In this document: positions 56,087 through 64,000 of the stretch, piece by piece
Numbering within the stretch: position 1 is the stretch's first letter
How the letters are laid out: each line of letters starts with the position of its first letter
Assembly (NCBI RefSeq): GCF_014705705.1
Contig: NZ_JACXLD010000005.1
Location: 186,001 to 250,000 of the forward strand
DNA: 64,000 nt
Source: Spongiibacter pelagi
GTDB taxonomy: Bacteria > Pseudomonadota > Gammaproteobacteria > Pseudomonadales > Spongiibacteraceae
Direction of reading: 5' to 3'
Translations under genes and position numbers: made by a program
Notes under the pieces: model-generated
Seen by the model: only the letters and a program-made list of their open reading frames with translations
Told to the model about the DNA's origin: nothing
The model's database searches: none

Positions 56087-57700
56087 TCAGTTGCTAAAAT
56101 ATTCTCGATCCGGATGTGCAAAGATCAGTCTAAAGCAACTTTCTCCTTCTGGCCCGCGACGGTAGCTGATTTGAATCTGATTCGCCAGACATAGCTCGCG
56201 GCTTAAATACAAGCCCAGTCCGTTGCCTTGGGCTTGGGTGGTGTAAAAGGGCTCGAAAATTTTATCTTCATCTTCCGGCGCTATACCGGGGCCATTATCC
56301 ATAATGTCTAGAATGGTAGCGTCTGAAATGGCTTGTCTGGAGATATAAAAGCCAATCTGCGCGGTTTGGCCGTCGCTGTTGCCATGGCGAATACCGTTCT
56401 CGGTAATGTTTGATAACACTTGATGCAACTGGCTGGGGTCGATATTAACGGGGTGCTCGTGGTCTTTATCCCAATTCAGGCTGAACTCTACATCGCTATT
56501 GTGGTGGGCGAGCCAGTCGTTGATAAAGTCTTGCAGCCAGACTTGTAGTGAGAGGGCTTCAGGCTCAGGCGGGCGACCGCGTGACAACTCAAGAATATTT
56601 TTGATGATGTCATTCATGCGATCGACATGATTTTGAATAATCGCGATAAAGCGTCGATCCAGCTGTCCAAGATCTTCGTTTTCATCAAGCAGCTGCGCGG
56701 CATGGCTAATGGCGGCAAGTGGGTTGCGAATTTCGTGGGCGATACTGGCGGTGAAACGGCCCAGCGAGGCGAGTTTAAGGTTTTGCGCCCGCTGGCTGAT
56801 TTTGCTGAGGTTTTCCAAATAGAGCAGGTAATCCTCCTCGCCGTCCTGCTGGGTCAATCGCGTCCAATTGACGTGGAGTTCGCCCTGAGTGTTTTTGATA
56901 CTAAGTATGTGCGAGCGGCGCTGGCCTTTGTTGATGAGTTCGGTCAGTTCTTTGGGCGCGCGCAGTGTGGCAGGGTTCGCTTTAGCCGGCAGATTTAAAA
57001 GCTCAGCCGCAGCATCGTTATACAGGCGCAAGGTGCCAGAGCGGTTCATGACCAGAATGCCGGTCTGCATACGCTGCACAATTTGCTGGTTGATTTGCGA
57101 GAGTTTGCGTACCGCGCTGGCTTGCAGGTCAGCCTGAATCTGGGCCTTGTTGATGCGGTGATTTAGGTAGCGAATCACCACCGTGGTGGTGAAGTAGGCG
57201 ATCCCCAGTGAGCCAGCTAAAACAAAATTCTGTGGATTGGTTTGGTTGTAGAGCACATTGGTCAGCGTTTCGCTGATCACACTAATACTGGCGAGGGCGG
57301 CAATAGTCAGCGCCAGTCGAGCCGAGAGGGTCACGCTAGCGGCGCTAACGGTCACAATCAACAGCATGGGCAAGCCGGAGTCGTCCCGGCTAGAGCAATA
57401 ACTCATCAGCATCAGGCAGCCGACATCAATAAACAGCTCGATAAAGGTTTGGTTTTCACTTTTCTCGCCGCGCTGAATCAGGTGACGCACCAGCATAATA
57501 AAAGCAAAAGCCAGATAGGCGCTGTTTACCAGTGAGTAAACTTCCGGGAGCTGGGCGCCGAGCAGGGCGAGGTCGCGGGCCAGCATAAACGCCATAATCA
57601 GCGAAAAAGCCAAAAACAGCCGGAAGATTGCGTAAATACGCAGCACCGTGCTGTGTGGTGTAAGAGGGGCTTTGTTATTCATTATGCTGGCTTCGTGCAT
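56087..57700 (-). CDS. pilS: Sensor histidine kinase PilS
   Basis: A 537-residue kinase with six N-terminal membrane helices (about 22-180), a PAS domain (about 205-310), the H box ASIAHEIRNPLAAI with His322, and an ATPase domain with DNGPGI and GNGLGLYLSRELC. The combination and the downstream PilR partner identify it as the pilin-transcription kinase. The start at 57700 is uncertain; an ATG six codons in (57682) is equally possible. It is divergent from nadE across 83 bases. Confidence 0.92.
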   Translation of the reverse strand: MHEASIMNNKAPLTPHSTVLRIYAIFRLFLAFSLIMAFMLARDLALLGAQLPEVYSLVNSAYLAFAFIMLVRHLIQRGEKSENQTFIELFIDVGCLMLMSYCSSRDDSGLPMLLIVTVSAASVTLSARLALTIAALASISVISETLTNVLYNQTNPQNFVLAGSLGIAYFTTTVVIRYLNHRINKAQIQADLQASAVRKLSQINQQIVQRMQTGILVMNRSGTLRLYNDAAAELLNLPAKANPATLRAPKELTELINKGQRRSHILSIKNTQGELHVNWTRLTQQDGEEDYLLYLENLSKISQRAQNLKLASLGRFTASIAHEIRNPLAAISHAAQLLDENEDLGQLDRRFIAIIQNHVDRMNDIIKNILELSRGRPPEPEALSLQVWLQDFINDWLAHHNSDVEFSLNWDKDHEHPVNIDPSQLHQVLSNITENGIRHGNSDGQTAQIGFYISRQAISDATILDIMDNGPGIAPEDEDKIFEPFYTTQAQGNGLGLYLSRELCLANQIQISYRRGPEGESCFRLIFAHPDREYFSN

Positions 57701-57783
57701 TCGGCTGATTTGTTTTCTAAGTCTACTGGAAATGGCTGGTCATGCTAAAATAGCCAGCTTTTGCAGGCACCGGAAGTAGATCA

Positions 57784-59412
57784 ATGCAATCCCTGAAAAT
57801 CGTTATGGCCCAGCTTAACCCAACGGTGGGCGATATTGAGGGTAATACCGACAAAGTTCTCACCGCACTCGTGGAATGTGTAGCCGAACATCAGCCTCAT
57901 ATTGTGCTGTTTCCCGAATTGGTAATCACCGGTTATCCGCCTGAGGATTTACTGCTGCGCAGCAGCTTGGCGCATCGAGTTGAGCGCGCACTGAAGCGTG
58001 TTAGCGCCGCCGTAGGCGATTGTCATGTGGTGCTGGGCTATCCGCGCTTGCTTGATGGCGAGCTGTTCAATGCCGCTGGGGTGTTTTATCGCGGCCAGTT
58101 GCTCAAGGAATACCATAAGCAGTGCCTACCCAATTACCGGGTATTTGACGAAAAACGCTATTTCACGCCGGGCCACGAAAGTCTGGTGATGGATATTTGC
58201 GGCGTGCCTACCGCGATTAGTATTTGTGAAGATGTGTGGGAGCAAGGCCCAACCGCCGATGCCCGCAAGCAAGGTGCGCAGTTGATGCTGAACCTCAGCG
58301 CCTCGCCTTTCCATGCCGGTAAGCAAGTAGAGCGCGAGGCCTTGCTCGCGCAGCGCGCCTGGCAGGGCGGAATGCCAATTGTGTATTGCAATCTGGTGGG
58401 TGGGCAGGATGAATTGGTATTCGATGGCGCCTCAATGGTGGTCTCCGCCGCCGGTGAATTGGTGTCGCGCAGTCCCGCCTATCAGGAAGCCAGCCAGTGC
58501 GTAACCGCAAACTGGGACGGTAAAACCCTCAGCTTTGATGAAGGGGAAATCGAAGATTTGCCCTCCGTACTAGAAGATATTTACCGCACCCTAGTGCTGG
58601 GCGTTCGCGATTACGTGAACAAAAACGGCTTTAAAAGCGTGGTACTCGGCCTGTCTGGTGGTATCGATTCAGCACTGACCCTCGCGATTGCCGTCGATGC
58701 TCTCGGCGCCGACCGCGTAGAAGCGGTCATGATGCCGTTCCGCTATACCTCGTCCATGAGCTTAGAGGATGCCGAAGCTCAAGCAGCCATGCTGGGTGTG
58801 CGCTATCAAGTCATTTCCATCGAGCCCATTTACGAGAGCTTTATGGCCAGCCTTGCCGATGAATTTGCCGGGCTGTCGGCGGATAAAACTGAGGAAAACC
58901 TGCAAGCCCGCTGTCGCGGTGTACTGCTAATGGCAATCTCCAATAAAAAAGGCGCGCTAGTACTGACCACCGGTAATAAGAGCGAAGTGGCCGTTGGTTA
59001 CTCCACGCTTTACGGTGATATGGCCGGTGGTTTCGATGTGCTCAAAGACGTTGCCAAAACCCGTGTGTTTGAATTGTCGCGCTACCGCAATACCGTTAGC
59101 CCAGCCATTCCCCAGCGCGTTATTGATCGCCCGCCCTCAGCCGAATTGGCGCCGGGCCAAAAAGACGAAGATTCGCTGCCGCCTTACAGCGTTTTGGATC
59201 AAGTGCTCGAGCGCTATATCGAACGCGATGAAAGCGCCGAAACTATTATCGCCGCCGGCTTCGACCGCGATATGGTTTACCGGGTTTTGCGCCTGGTAGA
59301 TTTGAATGAATACAAGCGTCGGCAGGCCGCGATTGGAACCCGGATTACTGAGCGGGGGTTTGGGCGGGATCGGCGGTATCCGATTACGCAGCGTTGGCCT
59401 ATTGGCGACTGA
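57784..59412 (+). CDS. nadE: Glutamine-dependent NAD+ synthetase
   Basis: A 542-residue two-domain enzyme that makes NAD+ from deamido-NAD+ using glutamine. The N-terminal nitrilase-type glutaminase has the Glu45-Lys112-Cys148 triad (FPELVITGYPPED, HKQCLPNY, SICEDVWE). The C-terminal synthetase has the PP-loop SGGIDS at 291-296 and later TTGNKSEVAVGYSTLYGDMAGG. Essential cytoplasmic cofactor synthesis. The stop codon overlaps the first base of palindromic repeat copy E. Confidence 0.96.
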   Translation: MQSLKIVMAQLNPTVGDIEGNTDKVLTALVECVAEHQPHIVLFPELVITGYPPEDLLLRSSLAHRVERALKRVSAAVGDCHVVLGYPRLLDGELFNAAGVFYRGQLLKEYHKQCLPNYRVFDEKRYFTPGHESLVMDICGVPTAISICEDVWEQGPTADARKQGAQLMLNLSASPFHAGKQVEREALLAQRAWQGGMPIVYCNLVGGQDELVFDGASMVVSAAGELVSRSPAYQEASQCVTANWDGKTLSFDEGEIEDLPSVLEDIYRTLVLGVRDYVNKNGFKSVVLGLSGGIDSALTLAIAVDALGADRVEAVMMPFRYTSSMSLEDAEAQAAMLGVRYQVISIEPIYESFMASLADEFAGLSADKTEENLQARCRGVLLMAISNKKGALVLTTGNKSEVAVGYSTLYGDMAGGFDVLKDVAKTRVFELSRYRNTVSPAIPQRVIDRPPSAELAPGQKDEDSLPPYSVLDQVLERYIERDESAETIIAAGFDRDMVYRVLRLVDLNEYKRRQAAIGTRITERGFGRDRRYPITQRWPIGD

Positions 59413-59535
59413 CAAAAATTGATCTAAGGCCTTTATGCGGCGTTCTCGCCGCTCTCAAATGCTCATTTACTTTGTGTAAACTGCGCTTTTCGAGCAGCTC
59501 GGGCCTTGCCTAAAGGCCTGATCTCTAATTTTTGT
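59412..59535 (+). repeat. Dispersed palindromic element, copy E (full length)
   Basis: An imperfect palindrome of about 124 bases starting at the nadE stop codon. Ends are ACAAAAATT and AATTTTTGT, inner arms include AGGCCTTTA and TAAAGGCCT, and the core reads CAAATGCTCATTTAC-N4-TGTAAACTGCGCTTTT. The core matches copies C and D; the arms do not. The following 160 bases up to the parDE operator hold nothing else recognisable. Confidence 0.8.
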
Positions 59536-59695
59536 ATTCTGGCAAGATCTAGCCGACCTTCCATCGCTGGTGACGTAAATAAAGCGATTTTTCAATTCAT
59601 TCAGTTTCGGTCGCTCAAAGCGCTGCAGCCAATGGCGGCAGTATTCACACAGCAGTCATAGGTAAAAGATCAGATAGTAATATAGCAGCCAGAGA

Positions 59696-59714
59696 AGTAT
59701 GATAATATCATACT
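59696..59714. promoter_or_regulatory. Perfect palindromic operator of parDE
   Basis: AGTATGATA-A-TATCATACT is a perfect 19-base inverted repeat, 27 bases before the antitoxin start. Ribbon-helix-helix antitoxins bind such sites to repress their own operon, so this is the expected ParD operator. Confidence 0.75.
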
Positions 59715-59740
59715 TAAATCAAGCATTGAGCGATCTCGCA

Positions 59741-59995
59741 ATGAGCATGCATCGGAAAACAATCACACTGACTGAGCAGCAGGATAACTGGGTGAAAGGC
59801 CAGATTGATAGTGGGCATTTCGGCAATGACAGTGAATACATCCGTCACCTTATCCGGCAAGATCAGCAAGCGCAGGAGCAACTTTTTGAGCTTAGGCAAG
59901 CGCTCAAAAAAGGGGAAGCCAGTGGCAAATCGCGACCTCTTAATATGACCTCAATTAAAGCTGCCGGCCGTAAGCGTATCAAGGCTGCTGATTAG
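59741..59995 (+). CDS. ParD-like antitoxin
   Basis: An 84-residue protein from the ATG at 59741 (a second ATG two codons later is possible; an upstream frame from 59699 overlaps the operator). The ribbon-helix-helix segment KTITLTEQQDNWVKGQIDSG leads into FGNDSEYIRHLIRQDQQ, the standard CopG/ParD pattern. The basic tail (GRKRIKAAD) would wrap the toxin. It represses its own operon and neutralises ParE. The gene joins the toxin by a TAGTG overlap. Confidence 0.87.
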   Translation: MSMHRKTITLTEQQDNWVKGQIDSGHFGNDSEYIRHLIRQDQQAQEQLFELRQALKKGEASGKSRPLNMTSIKAAGRKRIKAAD

Positions 59996-60291
59996 TGCTT
60001 CACCTAGAGGTTACTCCAGAGGCGGAGTCCGATTTCGTTGATATTTGGCTCTATACCTGTAACGAATGGGGTGTTGATCAAGCGGACAAGTATTTGGATC
60101 AACTAGAGCGTGGCATCAATCAGTTGATCGACTATCCTGAATTGGGTATTGATTATAGTCATGTTCTCCCCGGCTATCGCCAACTCCACCAAGAGCACCA
60201 CTTGGTATTTTACCGATTAGAAAATTCTTATGTTCTTATTGTTCGGGTGCTACATGAGGACATGGACGCTCCCCGCCGCTTGATGGAATAG
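59995..60291 (+). CDS. ParE-like toxin of the RelE/ParE superfamily
   Basis: A 98-residue protein from a GTG start that overlaps the antitoxin stop by one base. The family pattern is clear: LEVTPEAESDFVDIWLYTCNEWG, then QLIDYPELGIDYSHVLPGYRQLHQEHHLVFYRLE and VLIVRVLHEDMDAPRRL at the end. ParE toxins poison DNA gyrase. All conserved segments are intact, so it appears active. The pair sits between nadE and bamD inside an otherwise conserved block, which suggests insertion. Confidence 0.9.
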   Translation: MLHLEVTPEAESDFVDIWLYTCNEWGVDQADKYLDQLERGINQLIDYPELGIDYSHVLPGYRQLHQEHHLVFYRLENSYVLIVRVLHEDMDAPRRLME

Positions 60292-60384
60292 ATATTTCAA
60301 TGAGCATCTGTTCTTCTGCCGCAAAGCGGGCATTAGCTGTAATCTAGCCCTCCGTTGATTTCACTAGCTATTGGCTTATGGCCC

Positions 60385-60415
60385 AAAACAAAACACCCGG
60401 CGCATGGCCGGGTGT
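60385..60415 (-). terminator. Intrinsic terminator after bamD
   Basis: On the minus strand ACACCCGGC (60393-60401 complement side) and GCCGGGTGT (60407-60415) pair perfectly over nine bases around a five-base loop, followed by TTTGTTTT. It lies 24 bases after the bamD stop. Confidence 0.85.
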
Positions 60416-60438
60416 CTGTGAGTGCTAAGTCGCCGCTC

Positions 60439-61254
60439 TTAGTCTTTGCGGCTATCAAATTCCGGGGCTTCACCCAGCAAATTGCCAGAGCCGATAAAGC
60501 GACCTTTTTTGTCCAGCGCGGAGTGGTCGGGGTAGTTTTGGCGCAGCACGCTCAGGGATTGCTCGGCCAGATCGTCCATGCCCAGTAGCTTATAGGCTTG
60601 CACCATAACTGCCAGTGCATCGGGTACGGCTTCGGTTTGTGGCAGGTTTTCAATAACGTAGCGGCCACGGTTGGCAGCGGCTAGATAGGCTTTGCGCTTG
60701 AAGTAATAGTTGGCCACATTGATTTCATAGCGAGCCAGACGGTTGCGCAGGTTAACCATGCGGGCACGGGCATCGGGCGCGTAGGTGCTGTTGGGGAACC
60801 GCTGCAGCAGTTGGCGGAAGTCTTCGAAAGACTGAATTGCCGAGCCGGGATCGCGGGTGGTCATATCGGTGGGGAAGAAGCGCTCTAGCAGGCCTTCGCC
60901 CTCGGTGTAGTTGGACAGGCCGCGCATATAGTAGGCGTAGTCCACTTTGTTGTGCTGCGGGTGCAGGCGAATAAAGCGGTCTGCTGCGGCAACCGCGGCA
61001 TCGTTATCGCCACTGCGGTAGTAGGCGTAGATAATTTCCAGCTGGGCCTGTTCGGCGTATGGGCCGAAGGGGTAGCGGCTTTCCAGCAATTGCAGGTTTT
61101 GAATTGCCAGTGAATAATTCTTGCTGTTCAGGTAGTCTTGCGCGGTTTCGTAGATCTGGCGCTCAGTCATTTGCTCGTCCATGGGCTTCTGGCCAGCACA
61201 GGCGACCAGTAGCAGCGACAGCAGTAGAGCGATAAGTTTGCTAGGCAATGTCAT
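60439..61254 (-). CDS. bamD: Outer-membrane protein assembly factor BamD
   Basis: A 271-residue lipoprotein of the BAM complex, which folds beta-barrel proteins into the outer membrane. The lipobox LVAC gives Cys19, and AGGGA precedes the ATG. The rest is made of TPR-like helix pairs typical of BamD/ComL ([66 protein letters not shown]). It is divergent from rluD, as in Pseudomonas. Confidence 0.95.
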   Translation of the reverse strand: MTLPSKLIALLLSLLLVACAGQKPMDEQMTERQIYETAQDYLNSKNYSLAIQNLQLLESRYPFGPYAEQAQLEIIYAYYRSGDNDAAVAAADRFIRLHPQHNKVDYAYYMRGLSNYTEGEGLLERFFPTDMTTRDPGSAIQSFEDFRQLLQRFPNSTYAPDARARMVNLRNRLARYEINVANYYFKRKAYLAAANRGRYVIENLPQTEAVPDALAVMVQAYKLLGMDDLAEQSLSVLRQNYPDHSALDKKGRFIGSGNLLGEAPEFDSRKD

Positions 61255-61441
61255 TTATTGTTCCCTGAAAAGCGTTAATCCCGCGCGAATTGGGCCAGAA
61301 TGGGCGCCCCGCGAGGGCCTGCTATTTAACCACAGCACTTGGCCCCGATAAACACAAGTGCGTTAATAGATGACCGACATTTGCGGTCAACACGTCCGAC
61401 ATCGGCATGGCGTCTCGCCCTGCATGAGTAAAAGTGAGTTC

Positions 61442-62410
61442 ATGAGCCAACATATTGAGCAACAAGTTGAAGTAACTCTGGAATTGGACGGCAGCCGGTT
61501 TGACCAAGCTGCCAGCCAAATGTTTCCAGATTTTTCCCGTTCCCGGCTTCAAACCTGGATTAAATCCGGTGAATTAACCGTGGCTGGGGAGCAACGCCGC
61601 CCCAAAGATTCGGTGGCCGTGGGTGAACTCATGGTATTGCAGGCCGAATTGCAGCCAGAAGGCCGGTTTGAGGCGCAGGATGTCGAGCTGGATGTCATTT
61701 ATGAAGATGACGATATTCTTGTCATCAATAAGCCGGTGGGGCTGGTGGTGCATCCCGGTGCGGGAAATCCGGTAGGCACGGTATTGAACGGTTTGATTAG
61801 CCGTTATCCCGGTATTGATGCGGTGCCGCGCGCCGGCATTGTGCACCGCTTAGATAAAGACACCAGTGGCCTGATGGTCGTTGCCAAAACCCTGCAGGCC
61901 CACGCTCAATTGGTTGCCCAATTGCAGGCGCGAGAAGTGCATCGTGAGTATGACGCAGTGGTGATGGGCACTATGACCGGCGGCGGTACGGTGGATCAGC
62001 CCATTGGTCGTCACGCGCAACATCGCACCAAGATGGCGGTGCTGCAGCACGGCGGTAAAGAGGCGATTACCCATTATCGGGTGCAAAAGCGCTTTACCAA
62101 TCACTGCCATGTGCGTTGTTTTCTGGAAACTGGACGCACCCATCAGATTCGTGTGCACATGGCCTATATCAAACACCCTTTGGTGGGCGATACCGCCTAT
62201 GCTGGGCGGCCGCGCTTGCCGAAAGGCGCCAGCGAATTATTGGTAAATACCCTGCGTGAATTTCCGCGCCAAGCCCTGCACGCGCGCAAATTGGAGCTGG
62301 AGCATCCCCGCACTGGCGACACCATGAGCTGGGAAATTCCGCTGCCAGAGGATATGCAGTATTTGCTGCAAGTGCTGGCCGAGGAAGAGCGCCGAGCACT
62401 GGATGATTAA
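61442..62410 (+). CDS. rluD: 23S rRNA pseudouridine synthase D
   Basis: A 322-residue enzyme that makes pseudouridines in helix 69 of 23S rRNA. The ATG at 61442 aligns with the start of E. coli RluD; in-frame ATGs at 61370 and 61424 give non-conserved extensions. An S4 RNA-binding domain (RFDQAASQMFPDFSRSRLQTWIKSG) precedes the catalytic domain with VHRLDKDTSGLMVVAKT (catalytic Asp138) and later GRTHQIRVHMAYIKHPLVGD. It overlaps pgeF by eight bases. Confidence 0.95.
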   Translation: MSQHIEQQVEVTLELDGSRFDQAASQMFPDFSRSRLQTWIKSGELTVAGEQRRPKDSVAVGELMVLQAELQPEGRFEAQDVELDVIYEDDDILVINKPVGLVVHPGAGNPVGTVLNGLISRYPGIDAVPRAGIVHRLDKDTSGLMVVAKTLQAHAQLVAQLQAREVHREYDAVVMGTMTGGGTVDQPIGRHAQHRTKMAVLQHGGKEAITHYRVQKRFTNHCHVRCFLETGRTHQIRVHMAYIKHPLVGDTAYAGRPRLPKGASELLVNTLREFPRQALHARKLELEHPRTGDTMSWEIPLPEDMQYLLQVLAEEERRALDD

Positions 62411-63179
62411 CGGCGTGATAAAACCCGACTGGCCAGCGCCGGCCAATGTGGTGGCTATGTCGACCACCCGATTGGGTTTGCCCGAATTTGAGGGCGCAAG
62501 CCAAGCGCCTTATGCGTATTTCAATCTGGGGGATCACGTCGGTGATTCGCCGGTGGCCGTGGCAGAAAATCGCCAAGCCCTGCTGCAGCATTGCGATAAT
62601 TTGCAATCCCTTGGCTGGTTGAATCAGGTACACGGTACGGTTGTGCATCCTCTTAATGAGGCCATATCGCTGCCCCTAGATGCCGATGCATCGATTAGCT
62701 CTACGCCGGGAATGGCCAGTGTGGTGATGACGGCAGATTGCCTGCCGGTGTTATTTTGTGATCAGGCTGGGCGGCAAGTGGCGGCGGCACATGCCGGCTG
62801 GCGCGGTCTTTGTGATGGGGTGTTGCTGGAAACGGTTAAGGCGTTTGCAGCGTCACCGGATCACATCATGGCGTGGATGGGGCCGGCGATTTCCTCTGCT
62901 CATTTTGAGGTTGGGCCAGACGTGCTGGCACAGTTTCTTGATCATTTCGAAGGTGTTTCCAAAGCGCAAATACAGGCCGCCTTTTCGCCCTCGCCAAGTC
63001 GTGAAGCTCATTATTACGCTGACTTATACGCTTTGGCTCGCGCGCAGTTAAGTACCTTGGGTTTGGCGTGGATTGGTGGCGGTGAATATTGTACTTTCGC
63101 TGATTCAGGCCAATTTTATTCCTACCGCCGCGATGGTGTCTGTGGCCGGCAGGCCAGCCTGATTTACCTGCGCGCCTAA
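62403..63179 (+). CDS. pgeF: Peptidoglycan editing factor PgeF (YfiH, laccase-domain protein)
   Basis: A 258-residue cytoplasmic protein of the multicopper polyphenol oxidase/YfiH family, shown in E. coli to correct mis-loaded peptidoglycan precursors. Visible metal and active-site motifs are LNQVHGT, VMTADCLPVLFCD, AAHAGWRGL and GPAISSAHFEVG. It overlaps the rluD end. The rluD-pgeF-clpB order is that of Pseudomonas. Confidence 0.93.
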   Translation: MINGVIKPDWPAPANVVAMSTTRLGLPEFEGASQAPYAYFNLGDHVGDSPVAVAENRQALLQHCDNLQSLGWLNQVHGTVVHPLNEAISLPLDADASISSTPGMASVVMTADCLPVLFCDQAGRQVAAAHAGWRGLCDGVLLETVKAFAASPDHIMAWMGPAISSAHFEVGPDVLAQFLDHFEGVSKAQIQAAFSPSPSREAHYYADLYALARAQLSTLGLAWIGGGEYCTFADSGQFYSYRRDGVCGRQASLIYLRA

Positions 63180-63233
63180 TCCCCCCGCGATCTTTTCTGT
63201 CCTCATTATTGGCTCTTAAGACTAAACTTCAGC

Positions 63234-63253
63234 GCTTTGATTAGTATCAAAGC
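63234..63253. other. Hairpin between pgeF and clpB
   Basis: GCTTTGAT (63234-63241) pairs perfectly with ATCAAAGC (63246-63253) around TAGT. There is no T run after it, so it is not a standard terminator. It lies just upstream of the heat-shock promoter. Confidence 0.45.
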
Positions 63254-63289
63254 AAACTCCGTATTTTCCGCTACATTCATATCATATGG

Positions 63290-63317
63290 CTTGAAACCCG
63301 CGCACTCGCCCCCATTT
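63290..63317 (+). promoter_or_regulatory. Sigma-32 heat-shock promoter of clpB
   Basis: CTTGAAA (63290-63296), a 13-base spacer and CCCCATTT (63310-63317) match the sigma-32 consensus nearly perfectly. Transcription would start near 63325, about 50 bases before the clpB ATG. Confidence 0.9.
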
Positions 63318-63374
63318 TTTAGTCAGTGAATGAAGCGGGGTGTGTAACGAGTGCCCCGGAAAGGAGAACTGATT

Positions 63375-64000
63375 ATGCGTATAGACCGTTTTACAACTGC
63401 TTTGCAAAACGCCCTGTCTGAGGCGCAATCCTTGGCGGTGGGTAAAGATCACCAATTTATAGAATCCTGCCATATGTTGGCGGCGTTGTTGAATCAGCAA
63501 GGTGGCTCGATCAAGCCGCTGCTGGCAAAAGCGGGTGCCAATATGCCGGTGCTGCAACAAGCCTTAAATACCGCGCTAGAACGTCTGCCAACGGTACAAG
63601 GTGCTGCTGGCGATGTGCATGTCTCGCAGGGTTTGGCACGGGTATTAAATGTGGCTGACAAGCTCGGCCAGCAAAAAGGCGATGCCTATATTTCCAGTGA
63701 GCTGGTGGTGCTGGGCATGATGGATGCCGCCAGTGATATTGGCAAAATTTTTACCGAAGCGGGGCTGAATAAGTCCCAGCTAGAGCAGGCGATTGAGGCT
63801 GTTCGTGGAGGACAAAACGTGAATGACGCTAACGCGGAAGAAAATCGGCAAGCGCTGCAAAAATACACGGTCGATCTGACCGAGCGCGCTGAATCCGGCA
63901 AGTTAGATCCGGTGATAGGTCGCGATGATGAAATCCGCCGCACCATTCAGGTATTGCAGCGCCGCACCAAAAATAATCCGGTGCTGATCGGCGAGCCCGG
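63375..64000 (+). CDS. clpB: ATP-dependent chaperone ClpB (N-terminal part)
   Basis: The first 208 codons of ClpB, from an ATG with AAGGAGA upstream. Residues 1-145 form the double Clp N domain ([35 protein letters not shown]). The start of the first AAA+ module follows ([43 protein letters not shown]), and the window ends inside Walker A. ClpB dissolves aggregated proteins together with DnaK. The sigma-32 promoter upstream fits heat-shock induction. Confidence 0.95.
   Translation, partial: MRIDRFTTALQNALSEAQSLAVGKDHQFIESCHMLAALLNQQGGSIKPLLAKAGANMPVLQQALNTALERLPTVQGAAGDVHVSQGLARVLNVADKLGQQKGDAYISSELVVLGMMDAASDIGKIFTEAGLNKSQLEQAIEAVRGGQNVNDANAEENRQALQKYTVDLTERAESGKLDPVIGRDDEIRRTIQVLQRRTKNNPVLIGEP

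Noticed and set aside
60355-60588. A 77-codon open frame on the plus strand after parE
   Set aside because: It overlaps the bamD terminator and the 3' end of bamD in antisense and lacks a ribosome site.

Overview
The window reads as chromosome of a free-living aerobic marine gammaproteobacterium, most likely of the Cellvibrionales/Spongiibacteraceae type. This is inferred from gene content, not from a marker gene. It carries three TonB-dependent receptors, a Baeyer-Villiger catabolic cluster, a bo3-type quinol oxidase operon with a RegB/RegA pair, and at the right end the order pilR-pilS-...-bamD-rluD-pgeF-clpB, which I recall from Pseudomonas (with pilRS next to comL/bamD). No rRNA or tRNA genes, insertion sequences, prophage genes or CRISPR arrays were seen.

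Region by region. 1-16 kb is a catabolic and transport block: an SDR dehydrogenase, a large TonB-dependent receptor, a small secreted protein of unknown function and a coniferyl-aldehyde-type dehydrogenase. These face a minus-strand operon of SDR, HSL-family esterase and Baeyer-Villiger monooxygenase, with a divergent AraC regulator. An RND efflux pair and an AAHS-type MFS transporter follow. Together they suggest uptake of a hydrophobic alcohol or ketone, oxidation to the ketone, oxygen insertion to an ester or lactone, hydrolysis, and aldehyde oxidation. 16-19.4 kb is a tightly overlapping four-gene operon (coclaurine-N-methyltransferase-like/CFA methyltransferase, DUF2878, DUF1295, DUF6134) behind a TGATCC-N16-CGTAT promoter of the kind used by RpoE/ChrR-type ECF sigma factors. 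It is a candidate lipid-modification system under photo-oxidative stress control. 19.4-22.7 kb is a Fur-controlled iron uptake pair (receptor plus PepSY membrane reductase). 23-33 kb mixes an ELM1-like glycosyltransferase, a 2OG-Fe(II) oxygenase-like protein, a TerB-like protein, a CruF-like membrane protein, an 1101-residue calcium-binding lipoprotein with thrombospondin type 3 and FG-GAP-like repeats, an SGNH hydrolase and an MFS transporter.

33-40 kb is the respiratory block cyoABCD-SURF1 followed by a redox-sensing kinase/regulator pair. 40-47.4 kb holds a DUF1993 protein, a third receptor, an M20 peptidase and an exported catalase-peroxidase. 47.4-54.4 kb is a minus-strand series (NERD nuclease-like protein, alpha/beta hydrolase, NhaC antiporter, thioesterase, iron alcohol dehydrogenase, AarF-like kinase). 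54.7-64 kb is the conserved pilRS/nadE/bamD/rluD/pgeF/clpB neighbourhood, interrupted by a parDE toxin-antitoxin pair with a perfect palindromic operator. ClpB has a near-consensus heat-shock promoter and runs off the window end.

The most unusual structural signal is a family of five imperfect palindromes (three full, one deleted, one half) placed 0-10 bases after the stop codons of unrelated plus-strand genes. The full copies share a core but have different, self-complementary outer arms.
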